Counted from the stretch's first letter, positions 43,726 to 56,420 are shown. The stretch: DNA of 64,000 bases from Topomyia yanbarensis (GCF_030247195.1 NC_080671.1:209501993-209565992); one strand, 5' to 3'. Numbers and translations are program-made. The notes: generated by a model from the letters alone, not told the origin.

Positions 43726-45669
43726 AACAGAGACAGCCTATAAAACGTGGTGTTGATGACGTACCATTCGCCCAGAGAACCTGTCACACATACAAACGCA
43801 GAGACAGTTTTTGTTTTGACGCATGCTAAGACCTTCCTATATAAGGACTGGGAGGAAGCTATGCATACATTCGCACTTGTGCATGGGAGGCGGGTGGCAC
43901 CCGTTTGCATGAAAATTAGATAATGCATAGCTTGCCGAATAATAGATTGTAATTAGAGAATCAACCTGTAATATTTGGTATTTCCGCGTATGGGCTGGAA
44001 TGGATCGGGACCATCTGCCTTGTTAGTTTTGGATCAATGCTTTTTAACAAAAACAGAACATTCTAGAAATGATCATTGATTGATCGTCATTTAACATGGT
44101 GTTTAAGTAGAACAACACTCCCGATGACTGGCTGTCCGGGGTTGTTCGACGTAGGTTTTCAGAAATTGATCGCCAGCAACGTTTATGCATATTGCTAAGA
44201 TCATGTTGTCCACCAGGACGTGTGTCCGGATCTTCTCTCTTTTCTACTAACACAGTTTCTTTCCCGTGATGTTCGTGGTTAGGGGAGCCAGCTGCCATTT
44301 GAGTTGGCAGTGTTCCGAATAGGTTCTATATTTGTGCCGGCCGATCTAATGTACATTTGATAAGGGAAATGTAGGAGGGTATCTGCGGTTTTATTGTATG
44401 TGTCAATTTTTACTGATTCGAGAAGTGCAAGTGATGATGCTTTCGAACTCCATCAGTTTGTAGTTTCGCTTGTTGTGGTTAACGGGGTGGTTGCAGCTGA
44501 TCTCAATAATGATGACAAGCGAGTCGCGCGCGGTAATCGGTTACCAAAAGTCAATGTTATTTATTCTTCGAGGACAAAATAGGGAAATCATTCGTGATTT
44601 CAAGTCGACTTTTTTCTTCAATATACATAGTGTACGATAAATATATATTGACTGTAAAATCATGTTCGCGTCGCGTCAACATTAAAGATTTATCCGAGAT
44701 AGCCGGAGTTAACGTCGATTTTGCAATAACACATGCATTATCCATAATTACTATTACTTTTATTACAAATATTGAATTAGATATCAATACCCTCCCCTAG
44801 GTTGACGGGTTTGACGGTATTGCAAACATCTTCAAGCATATTTCAGCGTCAGTTTTAAAGAAGCTCTGGTAGACAACTGCTTTAAGATGGTTATTGCATT
44901 ACGCCTCGAGAGTGGTGCATCGAGGAGACCGAGAGGGCTTATGGGCCTTTTTTATGTTTTGTGTTTTTTCATACTCTGCACCAGCCCAAACTAACAGTCA
45001 ACTAAGAGCCTGTGCACACTGGCGTGGCCGATTGGCGGGTCGCCGTGGATTGACTTTTTCTGTGGGCTGTGTTTACGGACATTGTTCAACAGCTTAACGG
45101 CAGTCTTTGTAAGCATGGCTCGCAGTGGAAGTCATTGTGTGGTGATTTATCGGTCAACCTCGTCAACGTGCACTGGCGCATTAAAAAAATAACAGTAGAA
45201 CCCTATTAGTTGTGTTGTGTTGTAGTAGTTGTAGTTGTTTGTACTAGTGTACAATTGTGTGCTAGTCGTGTGTCTATCTGTGTATGTGGGCTTCTGAGTA
45301 TTTGTGGCATATGGACCAGATAGTGGATGCAGAACTGGCTTATATGATGGAATAGTGGGTGGTCCTTCTTGGATTGGATAGATGGAGGTACGATTAATTT
45401 ACCGACGCGCGTCAATCATCCATTCCCCTCCAGCATAGCATGAGAAACTTCTAGCGGAGTGCAATTGTCGTTAATGGTAAATATATATATCATTTTCTGG
45501 TATTTAGACGATTCCAAGTAGTTTTATTGCATGGTACATGTGTGTTGTTCAATTACTATTCAATAACAGTACTTACGCTGCTCTTTATTTCATTTTATTT
45601 TATTTATTTTCGGTCTCATGCGTCATATTCCTCTGATGACTTCTCCGAGTTAATTTAACATAAAAGGGC
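43726..45669. repeat. Tandem duplication, copy 2 (1944 bp)
   Basis: Second unit. It runs on into the complete 3-kb repeat (copy B2), whereas copy 1 stops at the join. Confidence 0.95.
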
Positions 45670-47873
45670 AACATTGCTGTCAACAATGACTATTCGCTGC
45701 CATCAGACGTCGCCAGGTTTGAGAAAAATTGAGATGTACTTTCATACTAGTCTCGTCTGGTGAATGCATGTAACCTGGAAGCCCCAGACACGACAGGACA
45801 AGACGGACAGATGACGGACTGGCCTAGTTCAGAGTTTTAGGCATTCTTCAATGCACGGCTAGCGACCTCAAAAAAAAGAAAAAAATAAGGACCTTCGCTC
45901 TTTTTAGTTTCTATTTGCACCAAGGTCTACTACTAGAGGTTAATTAGTTCTCATGTTAATAATCCACCAATCATTATGACTACTCAGGATTTTATTGATA
46001 CAAGAAATCCGCTTCAAGATGTTGATTGCAATACGCCTCGATAGTGGTGTATCGAGGAGGCCGGGAGGGGAGCCTTTTTTCTGTTCTATACCTTTCCTCT
46101 ATTCACCCTCTCATAGCCGACAATCAACCAGTAACACATAGATAATTGAGAAAGGATGTGCTATGTGTGGTGGTTGGCTATTCAAGTATTGGTAGAGTTT
46201 GAAGTACTAATGTATGTTTTTCATGTGATGATCATAAATTCAGCTGTATCTTGTACCTATCTAATCTATTACGTCTCTCATATATAGTCCTTTAGTTCTT
46301 CTTTTCGAGTCCTATACTGCCATTCTACACCCGCCTTCAGCTGGGTCAGCAAAGATGGTGATAGTGAACGTCTTAACACTCACATATTCTCAAACGCGGT
46401 CTCAAGCATGAACCTATAAAAATGCCCTCGCGCACGCGGTTACGTATCGATCACGTCCGGAAGTCTTTCCTTGCTCCTAGAAGCCTAGGTCCATGCCTTC
46501 AGCTGGACCAATTAAGAAAATACGCTCATACCTATTAGACAACACGTCTCATGGCGACATGACCGGGAACCCTATCGATATAAGGGATCCCACTCTCTGC
46601 CAGAATTCCAACCGCGCACCGAAAGTTTAATATCAGACTCACGGTTCGCACGACCATTCAAGAACACACGCTATAAAATCACGTCAGCGCACAAACGTTA
46701 GAGCCCCTCGCGATTTTCCAAGCAACCTACGCCCACGAACTCGCAAACATGATTATCCCCCGGTGATAAGGTGAAAATCTCAGCACTCATAAACTTAGCA
46801 ACACGATCTCAAGCGTCAACCTACAAACGTTCGCGCCATCATGAATCGAGATCGTCCGGAAGTCTCTATCCTCAGTACCAACAATCTAGGTCCTTGTTAA
46901 TTAATAAAAAAAAAATAAAATTGAAAAATAACTTCCATATCCACTAGACAAAACGTACCATGGCGACATGACCGGAAACTCTAGTGATATGGGGTAACTC
47001 TCTCCCTGTCAGAATGTGATCCGTACACCGAAAACTAAAGATCAGAATGACGGTCCACGAATATATGAATGGCTGCAGGGTTTCAAAATCGAATTTATAC
47101 ACGCGAAGTCACATACACGCGAGCACACGCGATAAACACGTCAACATACGAACGCTTAAGCCCTTCGCGATCATCTACGCACACCTATGCCCGCGATCGC
47201 GTAAACTTGATAACACTCCGGCAATTGTGTGAACATTTTAGTACTTACGAAGTTACAAACGCGGTCTCAAACGCGAACCCGCAAACGCGCGCGATCATGA
47301 ATCGGTCACGTCCGGAAATCTTTAGCCTACATTCTAGCAATTTAGGTTCATACATTCAGTTGGACCAATCAAAAAAATAAAGCTCATATCCACTAGACCA
47401 CACCTTCTCGGCGACATGATTGGGAACTCTATTGATATGGAACCCACTTTCTTCTGGAATCTGAGCCGTACACAAAAAATTAAGTATCAGATTCACGGTT
47501 TGCGCGCGATCATTCTAGAACACACGCGAATATGCGAAAGGCACACGGTTATGAAATAGAATTTATGGACGCGAAGTTACATACACGTTAGCACACGCGA
47601 CATACAAACGCACACGCGATCGAGCACGCTAACGTACAAATGTTCGAGCCCTTCGCGATGATACACGCGATCGCGAGTCCCTGCGCCCGCGCATACCTGA
47701 ACCGTACAATGAATATCACATTCAGAATCACGGCCCGCTACAATTGGCCTAATGCAGTGTTTTAGTGAGCTACATTGCCTGTCTCGTCTGCAAATTGTAG
47801 TATGTGATTCTGACTGGGAGCCCTTCCGAGAACCTAGCTCTACAGCTCCAGTAGGACAACTCTCGAAAAAAAA
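44790..47873 (+). mobile_element. 3-kb non-coding retroelement-like repeat, copy B2 (complete)
   Basis: Starts ccctcccctaggttgacggg and ends ctctcg followed by an A-run (47866-47873). Flanked by the 19-bp direct repeat attgaattagatatcaata (44771-44789 and 47874-47892). A long target duplication plus poly(A) indicates target-primed reverse transcription by a LINE. In order: a 5' module with a cctcgat hairpin and an embedded MITE-like block (45007-45182), an AT-rich middle, 400-450-bp units (near 46452, 46853 and 47307) and the 90-bp hairpin (47723-47812). No ORF exceeds about 100 codons and none has a motif, so it is presumably non-autonomous. Confidence 0.8.
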
Positions 47874-48095
47874 ATTGAATTAGATATCAATAGCATATAT
47901 ATTTCACGAAATGTCTCGAGAGAAAAGTTAATCGATTTAGTTATATTTTATTGTTTTTGGACTGTCGTGGTTCGTCATGATAAAAATAAGCCGGAAATAA
48001 TGAAAAATGTCGTTTGAAGAATAATCGATTCAATTAAATATAACTATCATGCTCGACAGTCGATTGTCTGGTGTTAAAGCAGCATTTTTCACAAA

Positions 48096-48332
48096 TCTCG
48101 ACAAACATATGATTACGGCCTAAAAGCCAACTGTCAAAATCCACTTTGAATGGAAATTCCGGACAAACCGTTACTAGTCGAACACAGTGCACAACAGTTT
48201 ATGAAAGAGAAAACTTTTCTCTTTCGTTTACTACCAACATCTGTGATTGGCGCGTAACGGTTTGTCCGGAATTTCCATTCAAAGTGAATTTTGACAGTTG
48301 GCTTTTAGGCCGTAATCATATCTTTGTCGAGA
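48096..48332. mobile_element. 237-bp MITE (copy 3, core inverted)
   Basis: Same TIRs and same length as 17509-17745, but the core reads in the opposite orientation. Flanked by aaat on both sides if the element is taken as CTCGAC...GTCGAG. Confidence 0.85.
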
Positions 48333-48763
48333 AATTGAGAATTTACGAAATAATTCAACAAACGATAAATCTCATCAATTCTCGGCAGCCGGCTGCCTAG
48401 AGCAATTAACACATGATAACACTTCTAAAAGTTTAATAGATCGTATCACTTATCAAGGTGAATTCAGATTTGTGTAACTGTTCGCCCCATCCCACTAACA
48501 AAAACTCCATCCCGTGGCAAACGTGGAGATGCAAAGGTATACACGGTCTCCATAACAACGTTTGTTACACTAACATTCTTCCGCTTCCCCGATGACTGTA
48601 AGGACGTGGCCGGCGCCGTTATTGACACTACAAATTATGGAACTCTTCAAAGCTGCACATTGAGGATGGATAGTTACTCCCAGGCTCCATTCGTTGATTC
48701 TCTGTGCAATTTCACTTGTTCTAGTCAATCACGGAGTAACAACTACGAATTGCTCATGCTCAT
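48333..48763. other. Unassigned 431 bp
   Basis: Short open frames only. Nothing recognised. Confidence 0.35.
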
Positions 48764-49762
48764 CCCTCCCCAAGGTTTAGGGGTTTGACGGTATTGCAAA
48801 CATAATCAAGCATCAATTGCTTTAATATGGGTATTGCATTACGCCTCGATAGTGGTGCATCGAGGAGACCGAGAGGGCTTATGCGCCTTTTTTAAGTTAT
48901 ATGTTACTTTATATTCTGCACCTGCGCATACCAACGCTAAACAACTGGTCTATGCGCGGTGTCGGGGCCGACTGGCGGATCGACGTAGATTGACTTTTGC
49001 TGTGTGCCGTGTTTGCAAATATTGTTCTATTGGTGGTATTCGTGGACGGGGCTCACTGAGGGAGTCATTGTGTGTCCATTTATCGGTCGACTTCGTCATC
49101 GTGCATATACCAATTAAATTAATTCAATAATTAAATTAATTTAATAAAGTAGAATAAGTAGAAAACTATTAGTTGTAACTTTGTGATAGTCGTAGTTTTT
49201 GTTACTAGTGTACAACTGTTATGTGCTAGTCGTATGTCTATCTATGTATGTATTTGTCTGAGTATTTGTGACAGTTGGGTCAGGGAATGGATGCAGAACT
49301 GACGTATTAGATAGAATAGTGGCTAATACTTCTGGTGATCAATCTGAGCATTTGGTTCTATTCATTCGGGAAAATCGGGTTGGATAAGTTAGGGTAAAAT
49401 ACATTTACCGACGCACGCGAGTCATGCATTCCCGGCCAGCATAGCATGATGAAAGTCCATCAGCATGCAAGTGTCGTATATGATAAATATACAACATTTG
49501 CTGCATTTAGACGAGTTTGATTGCATGTTACATATGTTTTTCTATTCTACTTCATTAGTCTGTTTCTTTTGTACATCAATTAGTTTGATTTTCCATTATT
49601 TATGTATACCAAAATAGTATTGTTCAATTTATACACTTTTAGTCAAGCTCATTGCATCTTTTTTCTTTATTCGGCATGTTATGATTCCTTTTATTAGTAT
49701 ATCTCTACTATACGCTATCTATACTCTTATAAGTACAAACGCTCGTGGCCTTCGCGGAGGTA
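48764..49762 (+). repeat. 3-kb repeat, copy C (5' and middle part)
   Basis: Begins ccctccccaaggtttagggg, then gtttgacggtattgcaaaca and the cctcgat hairpin module. From 49601 it matches copy D at 26968. It breaks off at 49762 beside a MITE remnant. Confidence 0.7.
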
Positions 49763-49855
49763 TATAGAATTTTGTGACGAAATGCTACGATGGGGGGAGC
49801 GGGGTGTTAAAAATCACTAAAAAAATGCTATGTCATTTATGGATCATCCCTAATA
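49763..49855. mobile_element. Harbinger-like MITE remnant
   Basis: Contains gctatgtcatttatggatca..., matching the right end of the MITE at 54290-54381. The left half is not identifiable. Confidence 0.45.
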
Positions 49856-49860
49856 TAATC

Positions 49861-50675
49861 AGCGCCAACAACTCGTCCCCGTCCCTTATCACCAATTTTT
49901 ATACAGTGATTCATCAGCAGTGCTATCTTTGAAAATGAACCACCTTGATTATGCAACTAATTTTTTCCGATCTTTTTTTAAATGCAAATAATTAAGCAAT
50001 CTTCATTTTGTTATATTCTGAATTGCACATATTTTGTCGTATGTAATTTTAAATGTACTTTCATTTGATGGCATTGTAAGGGAACACGTATCCGCCGGTT
50101 GAAGCCAATCGAGCTGACATTTCTTTAAACTGAATAAACTAATTTATTTGTTTGTTTAGACCACTAAGAAACGAATCCACTGGGCCTTTAATGCGGGTGG
50201 GAAATACGCATGATCTTGTCTGAGTGAATGACTTTTGAATTATGTATGAGGGTGGAAAATTGACTAATCGAAAGATCAATTCAAATCCAATTACCAATTT
50301 GCGGCAATCATTTCAGCACGAGGAACAAATGTGTTATGGTCATGTTTAATGCTTTACTTTTAGTCCATTAACTCATCAGTCAATTATACTGAGCTAAGAA
50401 TAAGTACGTACTATTTGGAAATGGGGGGTGTTTGATTCGTGCATGATGTTAATATCGTTTAGGAACTCAGCATTTATATTTTTTTCTGGGGTAGCATTAC
50501 GCATCTCGAAACGAAAGGTGTATTGTATGCAAGCTTGTATGAAAAGGTCGATTCGAAATGGTTCCATAATGTCGCCCCTGTTTCGCGTCTTCATTGTAAT
50601 ATCGGAACGTTTACTCGAACGAGGTGGAAAATTTCAAGTTACGGGATCCCAATATGCTTGTGATTATACCAATAA
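49861..50675. other. Unassigned region
   Basis: No supported gene or element. Confidence 0.35.
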
Positions 50676-50885
50676 GGGACCGTACACAAATGACGTAGCT
50701 TTTTTTCAGCGATTTTTGACCCCTCCCTCCCCCTCGTAGCATTTGGTCACAAAATTCTATCCTCCCCCTCGTAAATAACGTAGCATTTACCTACCCCCTC
50801 CCCCTCGTCCCATGCAAAGCGACCGGGTGATGAAAAAAAATACATGTTTTTCAATTATTTTAAACACATGTCCGTTCGAAATGTT

Positions 50886-53850
50886 AACTCCGCTAGCGAA
50901 TGACGGATCCCAATAGTAGCATGTCTGTAATAACATACGTACATGGAACTATTGAGATCCAGAGCTACAGGTCCAAAGCCCTGGTAAAGGAGGATGGTTG
51001 TGATGATCCGGGCCGAGATCACCACGTAAAGCAAGGTAGGGCATAACCCCAATTCCAAGGCGTGAAGCGACCCGTGCCGAGGGATGAGTGATCGAGGGGG
51101 TGAAAAAGATGCTCGATCGTTAACGGAGCCTGTGGGGTACCTGGGCAACCCCCACAGTAAGCGTCCCTTACCACGCTAATGCGGAGCTCTGGCGTGGCGG
51201 ACATATATTTCTCGCGCTACTCGTGGGACTATACATGGAGGCAAATAAAAATAAAAATAAACAGACGGAGGTGCCAAACCCCTTCGCAAGAGGTGGTTTG
51301 GCGAGGTCTCCCCCCCGTGGGGAGAGTAGTGGAGCGATGAGTGCTGCACCCGAAAGCACCAGTGACCCCCCAGCAGTGGTAGGCAATACCCCTACCAATG
51401 CATCGGAGGGGCCAATAGCTGCGATGCGCAAAGTAGCGAAGCAACTCGATGCTATAATCGACTTCGCTAGCGCAAAGCAGAACATAGCCAAGGAGTTGAA
51501 GTTGAGCCTTCTGGAGCTCCGGAAAGCTGTTCGTGTCGCAAGACAGGAACAGCAGGCATATGTTGAGAGGGTGGAATGTCGGGAGAGGCCCGACAGAGAA
51601 ACCCAGACAGTGGCCTCCAATAGGGAGGAAAGAGAGAAGGTCAATAGAGGTTCACAGACAGTGGCCTTTACCTTCTACGGAGCAGCCACGTCGATCGGAG
51701 CGACGACCGAGTTCCCCTCGAAGTGAAAAGGAAAGGGCAATCGCAAGACGGCATCGAATGCGAAGCGCCCTAGGAAGTCGCCAGGAGAGGGTGCCAAAAC
51801 CGACACCACTCGGCGTGCAACCGTCAAGGTCAAACGCCGCCTGGGTGAGGTAAGCGAGGGCGAGAGTGACCTCGCTGTGCAGAGCGATGGTACCAGCAAC
51901 CCGACACGACCGGGGCAGGGGGGGGGCTCAAACCCCTGGACGCTGGTTACCAAGAAAAAGCCGGCACCGAAACCGGAGGTACCGCGGCCTGCGAGGAAGG
52001 CCAAGGACAGAGGCGAAGCCTTGTGGTTAAAAACCGACAAGGACAAATACGCCGATGTCCTTAAATCGATGAAGGCGGCCGAAAGTCTCTCGGCTCTTGG
52101 GCAGGATGTGCGTAGCGTAAGACGCACCAATACGGGAGAGATGCTCCTGGTGCTGAAGCGAGGCGCACAATCAAGTGCAGTATATAAGGCCTTGGCCCAA
52201 GAGGTCCTTGGTGAGGGCGCCCAAATCAGGTCGCTAGGTGCGGAAACAACTCTCCAGTGCAAGCACTTGGACGAGTTCGCGACCGCAGAAGACGTCGTCG
52301 CAGCCGTCAAGGAGCAATGCGGCGTCACAATCGAGCGGGCCTCTGTGCGATTGAGGGACGGACCCTCTGGCACCCAGGTAGCCTACCTCAGGCTACTGAA
52401 TGCGGATGCCAAAAAGGTAACCGAGAAAGGGAAGCTGAAGATCGGCTGGTCGGTATGCCCTATTAGTATACCCCAGCCGCCTTCAGTGGACAGGTGCTAT
52501 CGGTGCCTAGAATCCGGCCATAAAGCTTACGAATGCAAAGGCCTAGACAGGAGCAAGCTATGTCGTCGATGCGGCGAGGAGGGGCATAAAGAGCGGGGGT
52601 GCACTAAGGCATATAAGTGCCTTATCTGCACCGCTAAGAAGCAAGCTCATAAACATGCTATGGGCGGACCTTCGTGTCCCTTCGGCGAGTTAAATAAGAA
52701 GAAGCCGTGAGAGTCACACAGCTAAATCTTAACCATTGTGCAGCAGCCCAGCAGCTGCTGTGGCAGTCGGTCTCGGAGTCGAGGACAGATGTCACCCTCT
52801 TATCAGACCCGTACAGCATCCCTGCCGGCAACGGCAATTGGGTGTCGGACGGGTCTGGAATGGTGGCAATCTGTACAACGGGAAGGTTCCCGGTTCAAGA
52901 GGTAATACACCCCTCCGCCGAGGGTGTGGCGATTGCCAAGATCAATGGTGTGTTCTATTGCAGCTGCTACGCCCCACCAAGGTGGCCAATAGAACAGTTC
53001 TACCAGATGATCGACAGGCTCTCGTCGGACCTCGTGGGCCGGAAACCGGTAGTAATAGCGGGAGACTTCAACGCTTGGGCAGTGGAGTGGGGCAGCCGCT
53101 GTACAAATAGCAGGGGTCAAGCGCTAATGGAAGCGTTTGCGAAACTCGATACTGTGCTAGCTAATGATGGCTCCGCTAGTACATTCCGTAGAAACGGAGT
53201 GGAGGCGTGGATTGATTTGACCTTTGCCAGCCCGAGTCTGGCTCCAGGCATGGAATGGAGGGTAGACGAAGGCTACACCCATAGCGATCATCTAGCAATC
53301 CGCTTTAAGATCAACTATGGTGTGCAGCATCCGAGGGCGGGAGATCCCTGTCAGGTACGCGGGTGGAAGTCCAATCACTTCGACAGCGAAGCTTTCACCG
53401 CGGCCCTGGGACTGGAGGCCAACACCGACAGTCTAAGCGGGGATGCGCTGGTAGCTGTTCTATCACGCGCGTGCGACGCCACTATGCCGAGAAAAACACT
53501 GCCAAGAAACGGTAGATGCCCGGTATACTGGTGGAGTGCCGAGATTGCAGCTCTACGTTCAGCCTGTCTCAGAGCTAGACGTAGGATGCAAAGAGCTCGC
53601 ACCGAGGATGCAAGAGAGAACCGCCGTGAAGTGTTTCGAACTGCGAAATTAGCCCTTAACAAGGCTATTAAAAGCAGCAAGAGAGCGTGTTTCGACAACC
53701 TGTGTGAGAGTGCCAACGCGAATCCGTGGGGTGACGCCTACCGGATTGTGATGGCCAAGACCAAAGGGGGCTCCTCACCCCCAGAACGGTCTCCGGACCG
53801 GTTGGCAACGATTATCGAAGTACTCTTCCCGTCTCGAGCCACAAGCCCCT
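50886..53850 (+). mobile_element. R1-clade LINE, second copy, 3' truncated
   Basis: Starts at the same base as the full-length copy and follows it closely through the 5' UTR, ORF1 and the endonuclease. The match stops abruptly at 53850 (copy 1 equivalent near 10650). RT, 3' UTR and poly(A) are missing. A normal LINE insertion loses its 5' end, so this copy was probably shortened by a later rearrangement. Confidence 0.9.
51223..52710 (+). pseudogene. LINE ORF1 with one nonsense codon
   Basis: Same reading frame throughout as the intact ORF1 at 11791-13278. A TGA at 51724-51726 stands where copy 1 has GGG or GGA-type glycine coding, in the lysine/glycine-rich stretch, about residue 168. Downstream frame remains open with all three zinc knuckles, and a 3-bp (one glycine) insertion lies near 51925. 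Only this single substitution inactivates it. Confidence 0.88.
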
Positions 53851-53921
53851 TATCAACATTTTTCATTATAACAGCAAATTACGTGCAAGATAAGCCCATT
53901 TCATCACAAATATCGTGTTGA
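52707..53921 (+). pseudogene. LINE ORF2, truncated after the endonuclease
   Basis: The frame opens with the same GTG overlap with ORF1. Endonuclease motifs (N-L-N-H, G-D-F-N at residue 120, S-D-H at 193-195) are intact. Similarity to copy 1 ends after about residue 381, before the RT. The last about 23 codons come from unrelated flank. It could encode a free endonuclease domain but no polymerase. Confidence 0.88.
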
Positions 53922-54289
53922 TAGTTTTCTTTTGAATTTTATATGTCAAGGGGAGCATGAAGAAAAGTTCTCTCAATCCTAGAGCTGCCAATGATTCTAA
54001 GAAGCATACGTTCATCTAAATTACTAAATTTAGTTTGGTTGATTCCGAAGTGAAAATTTAATTCAGCTTCCAAACTAAGTCTACTAGTTAGCAACATTAG
54101 CTAACTAATGTAGCAAGTTAAATCCGCATACAAAATCTTTTCGTATTTTTGCGAACTTGAAATTGAAATTCTACGAATCGTAAAATTTACCTCATGAAAA
54201 ACCGCATCAAAAGTAACTTGTTTGAATTTAAATTCATTTCTCTTGGGAATGGAGGATCATTAAATTGTTTTCTCTAAACAATGGGTTTT
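53851..54289. other. Unassigned 440 bp beyond the LINE break
   Basis: AT-rich, with no LINE similarity. No 3' tail or target duplication of the LINE can be found here. Confidence 0.4.
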
Positions 54290-54384
54290 AAACATAATGC
54301 TACGTCGCACAACTTCTGACCCTACCCTCCCCCTCGTCACAAATTTGGAATACCCTCCCTACGTCATTTATGCATGGCCCCTAA

Positions 54385-55377
54385 GGATCATTTATAAATT
54401 CTGCCACGCTATTAGGAGGAAGAGATATGACTAATTGTGACATAAATGGGAGGGGAGCACGTCATCTGCTTTGACGCAATCGGCCGTTTTACGCACGATT
54501 GCGCCATGTATATAGGAAATTCCATAGAACATTAACACTTTTGCGAGTAACGACATAAAAGTGCCACTACAAAATGAAGGAAAAACTAAAAGAATTTGAT
54601 TCGTATTGGACCAGGGGGAAAAATAACGTGGTAATATGACAGAGAGTTAGTTAGGATTGGGTAATCTTTGTGTGACATAATTTTCGAATGTTCCACCATA
54701 CCACTTTTAAATTCATCGTTTACAGTCCATTTTACGTTATCGGCAACACTCCCGACAGCCGACTGTCCGGAGTTCAAGTTGTTTTCGATGAAACAATCGA
54801 GATTAGCCAGAGTTTAAATGCCTAGAAGATTTACGTATCCTACAGTCAATAAACTATTCAAACATGCACGAAAATATAGTCTCAGCCGCATCTCTTGCTT
54901 GAAGCGAATCCTGACTAAGTACCACATCAACACTTCCTTTCTCATCCCAAGTTACGGTAAAGATGGTCGTGGCCCGCAATGTTGGCTCTCAGGGGAAACT
55001 CTCGCTTGGACTGAATCAATTGTTATTCCCAAACAATGCTCCTCAAGTAGTCTGGCTGGAAATGAGAGTCATCAGTCTGCATTCTACGAAGTATACCGTG
55101 CTTACGCAACGCAACGCATAATATAATCAGCGCCAACAATCCCGTATGAATTTGACAGATACCAAGACTGTGTGCATGGTAGGTACGATTGAGACTGCTG
55201 CAACTTTGTATGTGTAATTGATACAAAAATAAAATAATCTGTCACTCACCTTTTTTATTCACCCGCAGTGTATTAGAACCGGTTTGTACATAATTGCGCC
55301 GGGTTAACACGTAATCTTTAGCGGGATGTAGAAATGCTTTTAAGGTTCAACTGAAAAAAATTGGGAAAGCGTCCATC
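54385..55377. other. Unassigned region
   Basis: One plus-strand frame (54818-55126, 102 codons) has no recognisable motif. Nothing else supported. Confidence 0.35.
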
Positions 55378-55532
55378 TAAAAACGAAAAAGAACGGTTTT
55401 TTGCGCACAGCAGGTCAAATCTTCATGAAAATCGTTCAGCAGTATTCTAACGAGGCCTCAAAGATATTTATTGATTTTCATGACAAATGTGTAAATGGTA
55501 GCGAAAAAACTGTTTTTTTCGTTTTCAATAAT
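55378..55532. mobile_element. ~155-bp inverted-repeat MITE
   Basis: aaaacgaaaaagaacggttt at the left pairs with the reverse complement aaaacgaaaaaaacagtttt of the right end. It contains 'atcttcatgaaaatcgttcagcag', which resembles segments of the elements at 33229 and 16965. Confidence 0.55.
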
Positions 55533-55566
55533 GATCGCTTTTTGAGGCACACACACATACATACAT

Positions 55567-56420
55567 AAATAGCTCAATCTCAACCATTGCGACATAGCAC
55601 AGCAGTTCTTGGGGTAGCCGACAACAGAAACGAAGTGCGACGATGCAATTATTGTAGATTTGTATCGTGCACCTCCCGACAACGGTAACAGAGTAGTGGA
55701 CAGTGCAGGGATGGCGGAAAGCCAAGTGATGAGCGGTTTCCCTATCCAAGAGGTGGTTGATAGTATACACGAAGGCTTCATAATCGCTAAGATCAATGAT
55801 GTATTCGTGTGTAGCTGTTATGCTCCTCAAGGTAGACACCAGAGCAATACAATTGGATGCTGGATGCACCAACCGACGCGTTAGTCGGATTAACGCAGGT
55901 TTTTACAAGAAGAGACTATAACGCTTGGGCCGTGGAGTGGGGTAGCAGGATGACTAACGAAAGGGGTTACAGCTTGTTGGAAGCCCTGGCGAAGCCGTAT
56001 GTAAATCGATGGTTCCGCTAGCACATTCCGTAAAGACGATAGGTGACCTATAATCGACGTAACGTTCTGTAATTCGTCGCTGATGCAAAGGATGAATTGC
56101 TCACTAGTACACACATAACGATGATCCACTATACCCTATATACCCTTCGTTGGTGGAACTGTACTGTATGGCGGAGAACTTCGACAAAAGCCGAAGCACT
56201 TCGTGCAGACAGCTCCGCTCCAATTCCGAACGTCGATAACCTGTCGGAAACTCTAGCGAGGGTATTTAACGTAATAATGTCAAGGTATTTGGAGCCGAGG
56301 AGCTGCCGTCGTCCGGCGAATTGGAACGAAAGGCTCAGCACCCTCCTTGCAGACTGCATAACACCCAGAAGACTTGACAGAGTGGTTTGCGAACATGTCA
56401 AGAGTTCAACAAGGAAGTGG
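55567..56420 (+). pseudogene. Degenerate R1-clade ORF2 (endonuclease) relic
   Basis: Broken frames align in order with the N-terminus of the ORF2 at 8819-11794: an L-N-L-N-H opening near 55572, FPIQEV...I-A-K-I-N-D-V-F-x-C-S-C-Y-A-P (55737-55835), then N-A-W-A-V-E-W-G-S (55921-55947). Stops and frameshifts interrupt it. The part beyond 56150 is doubtful. It is a distant relative of the two younger copies, not the same subfamily. Confidence 0.65.

Larger units (their letters stand above)
50676..54381. mobile_element. PIF/Harbinger-like MITE split by a nested LINE
   Basis: Left end GGGACCGTACACAAATGACG at 50676; right end cgtcatttatgcatggcccc at 54381. Flanked by TAA on both sides (50673-50675 and 54382-54384), a 3-bp TWA-type duplication typical of PIF/Harbinger. 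Both halves contain ccctcccctcgt-like C-rich tracts. The central 3.4 kb is mostly the second R1-clade LINE. Confidence 0.7.
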
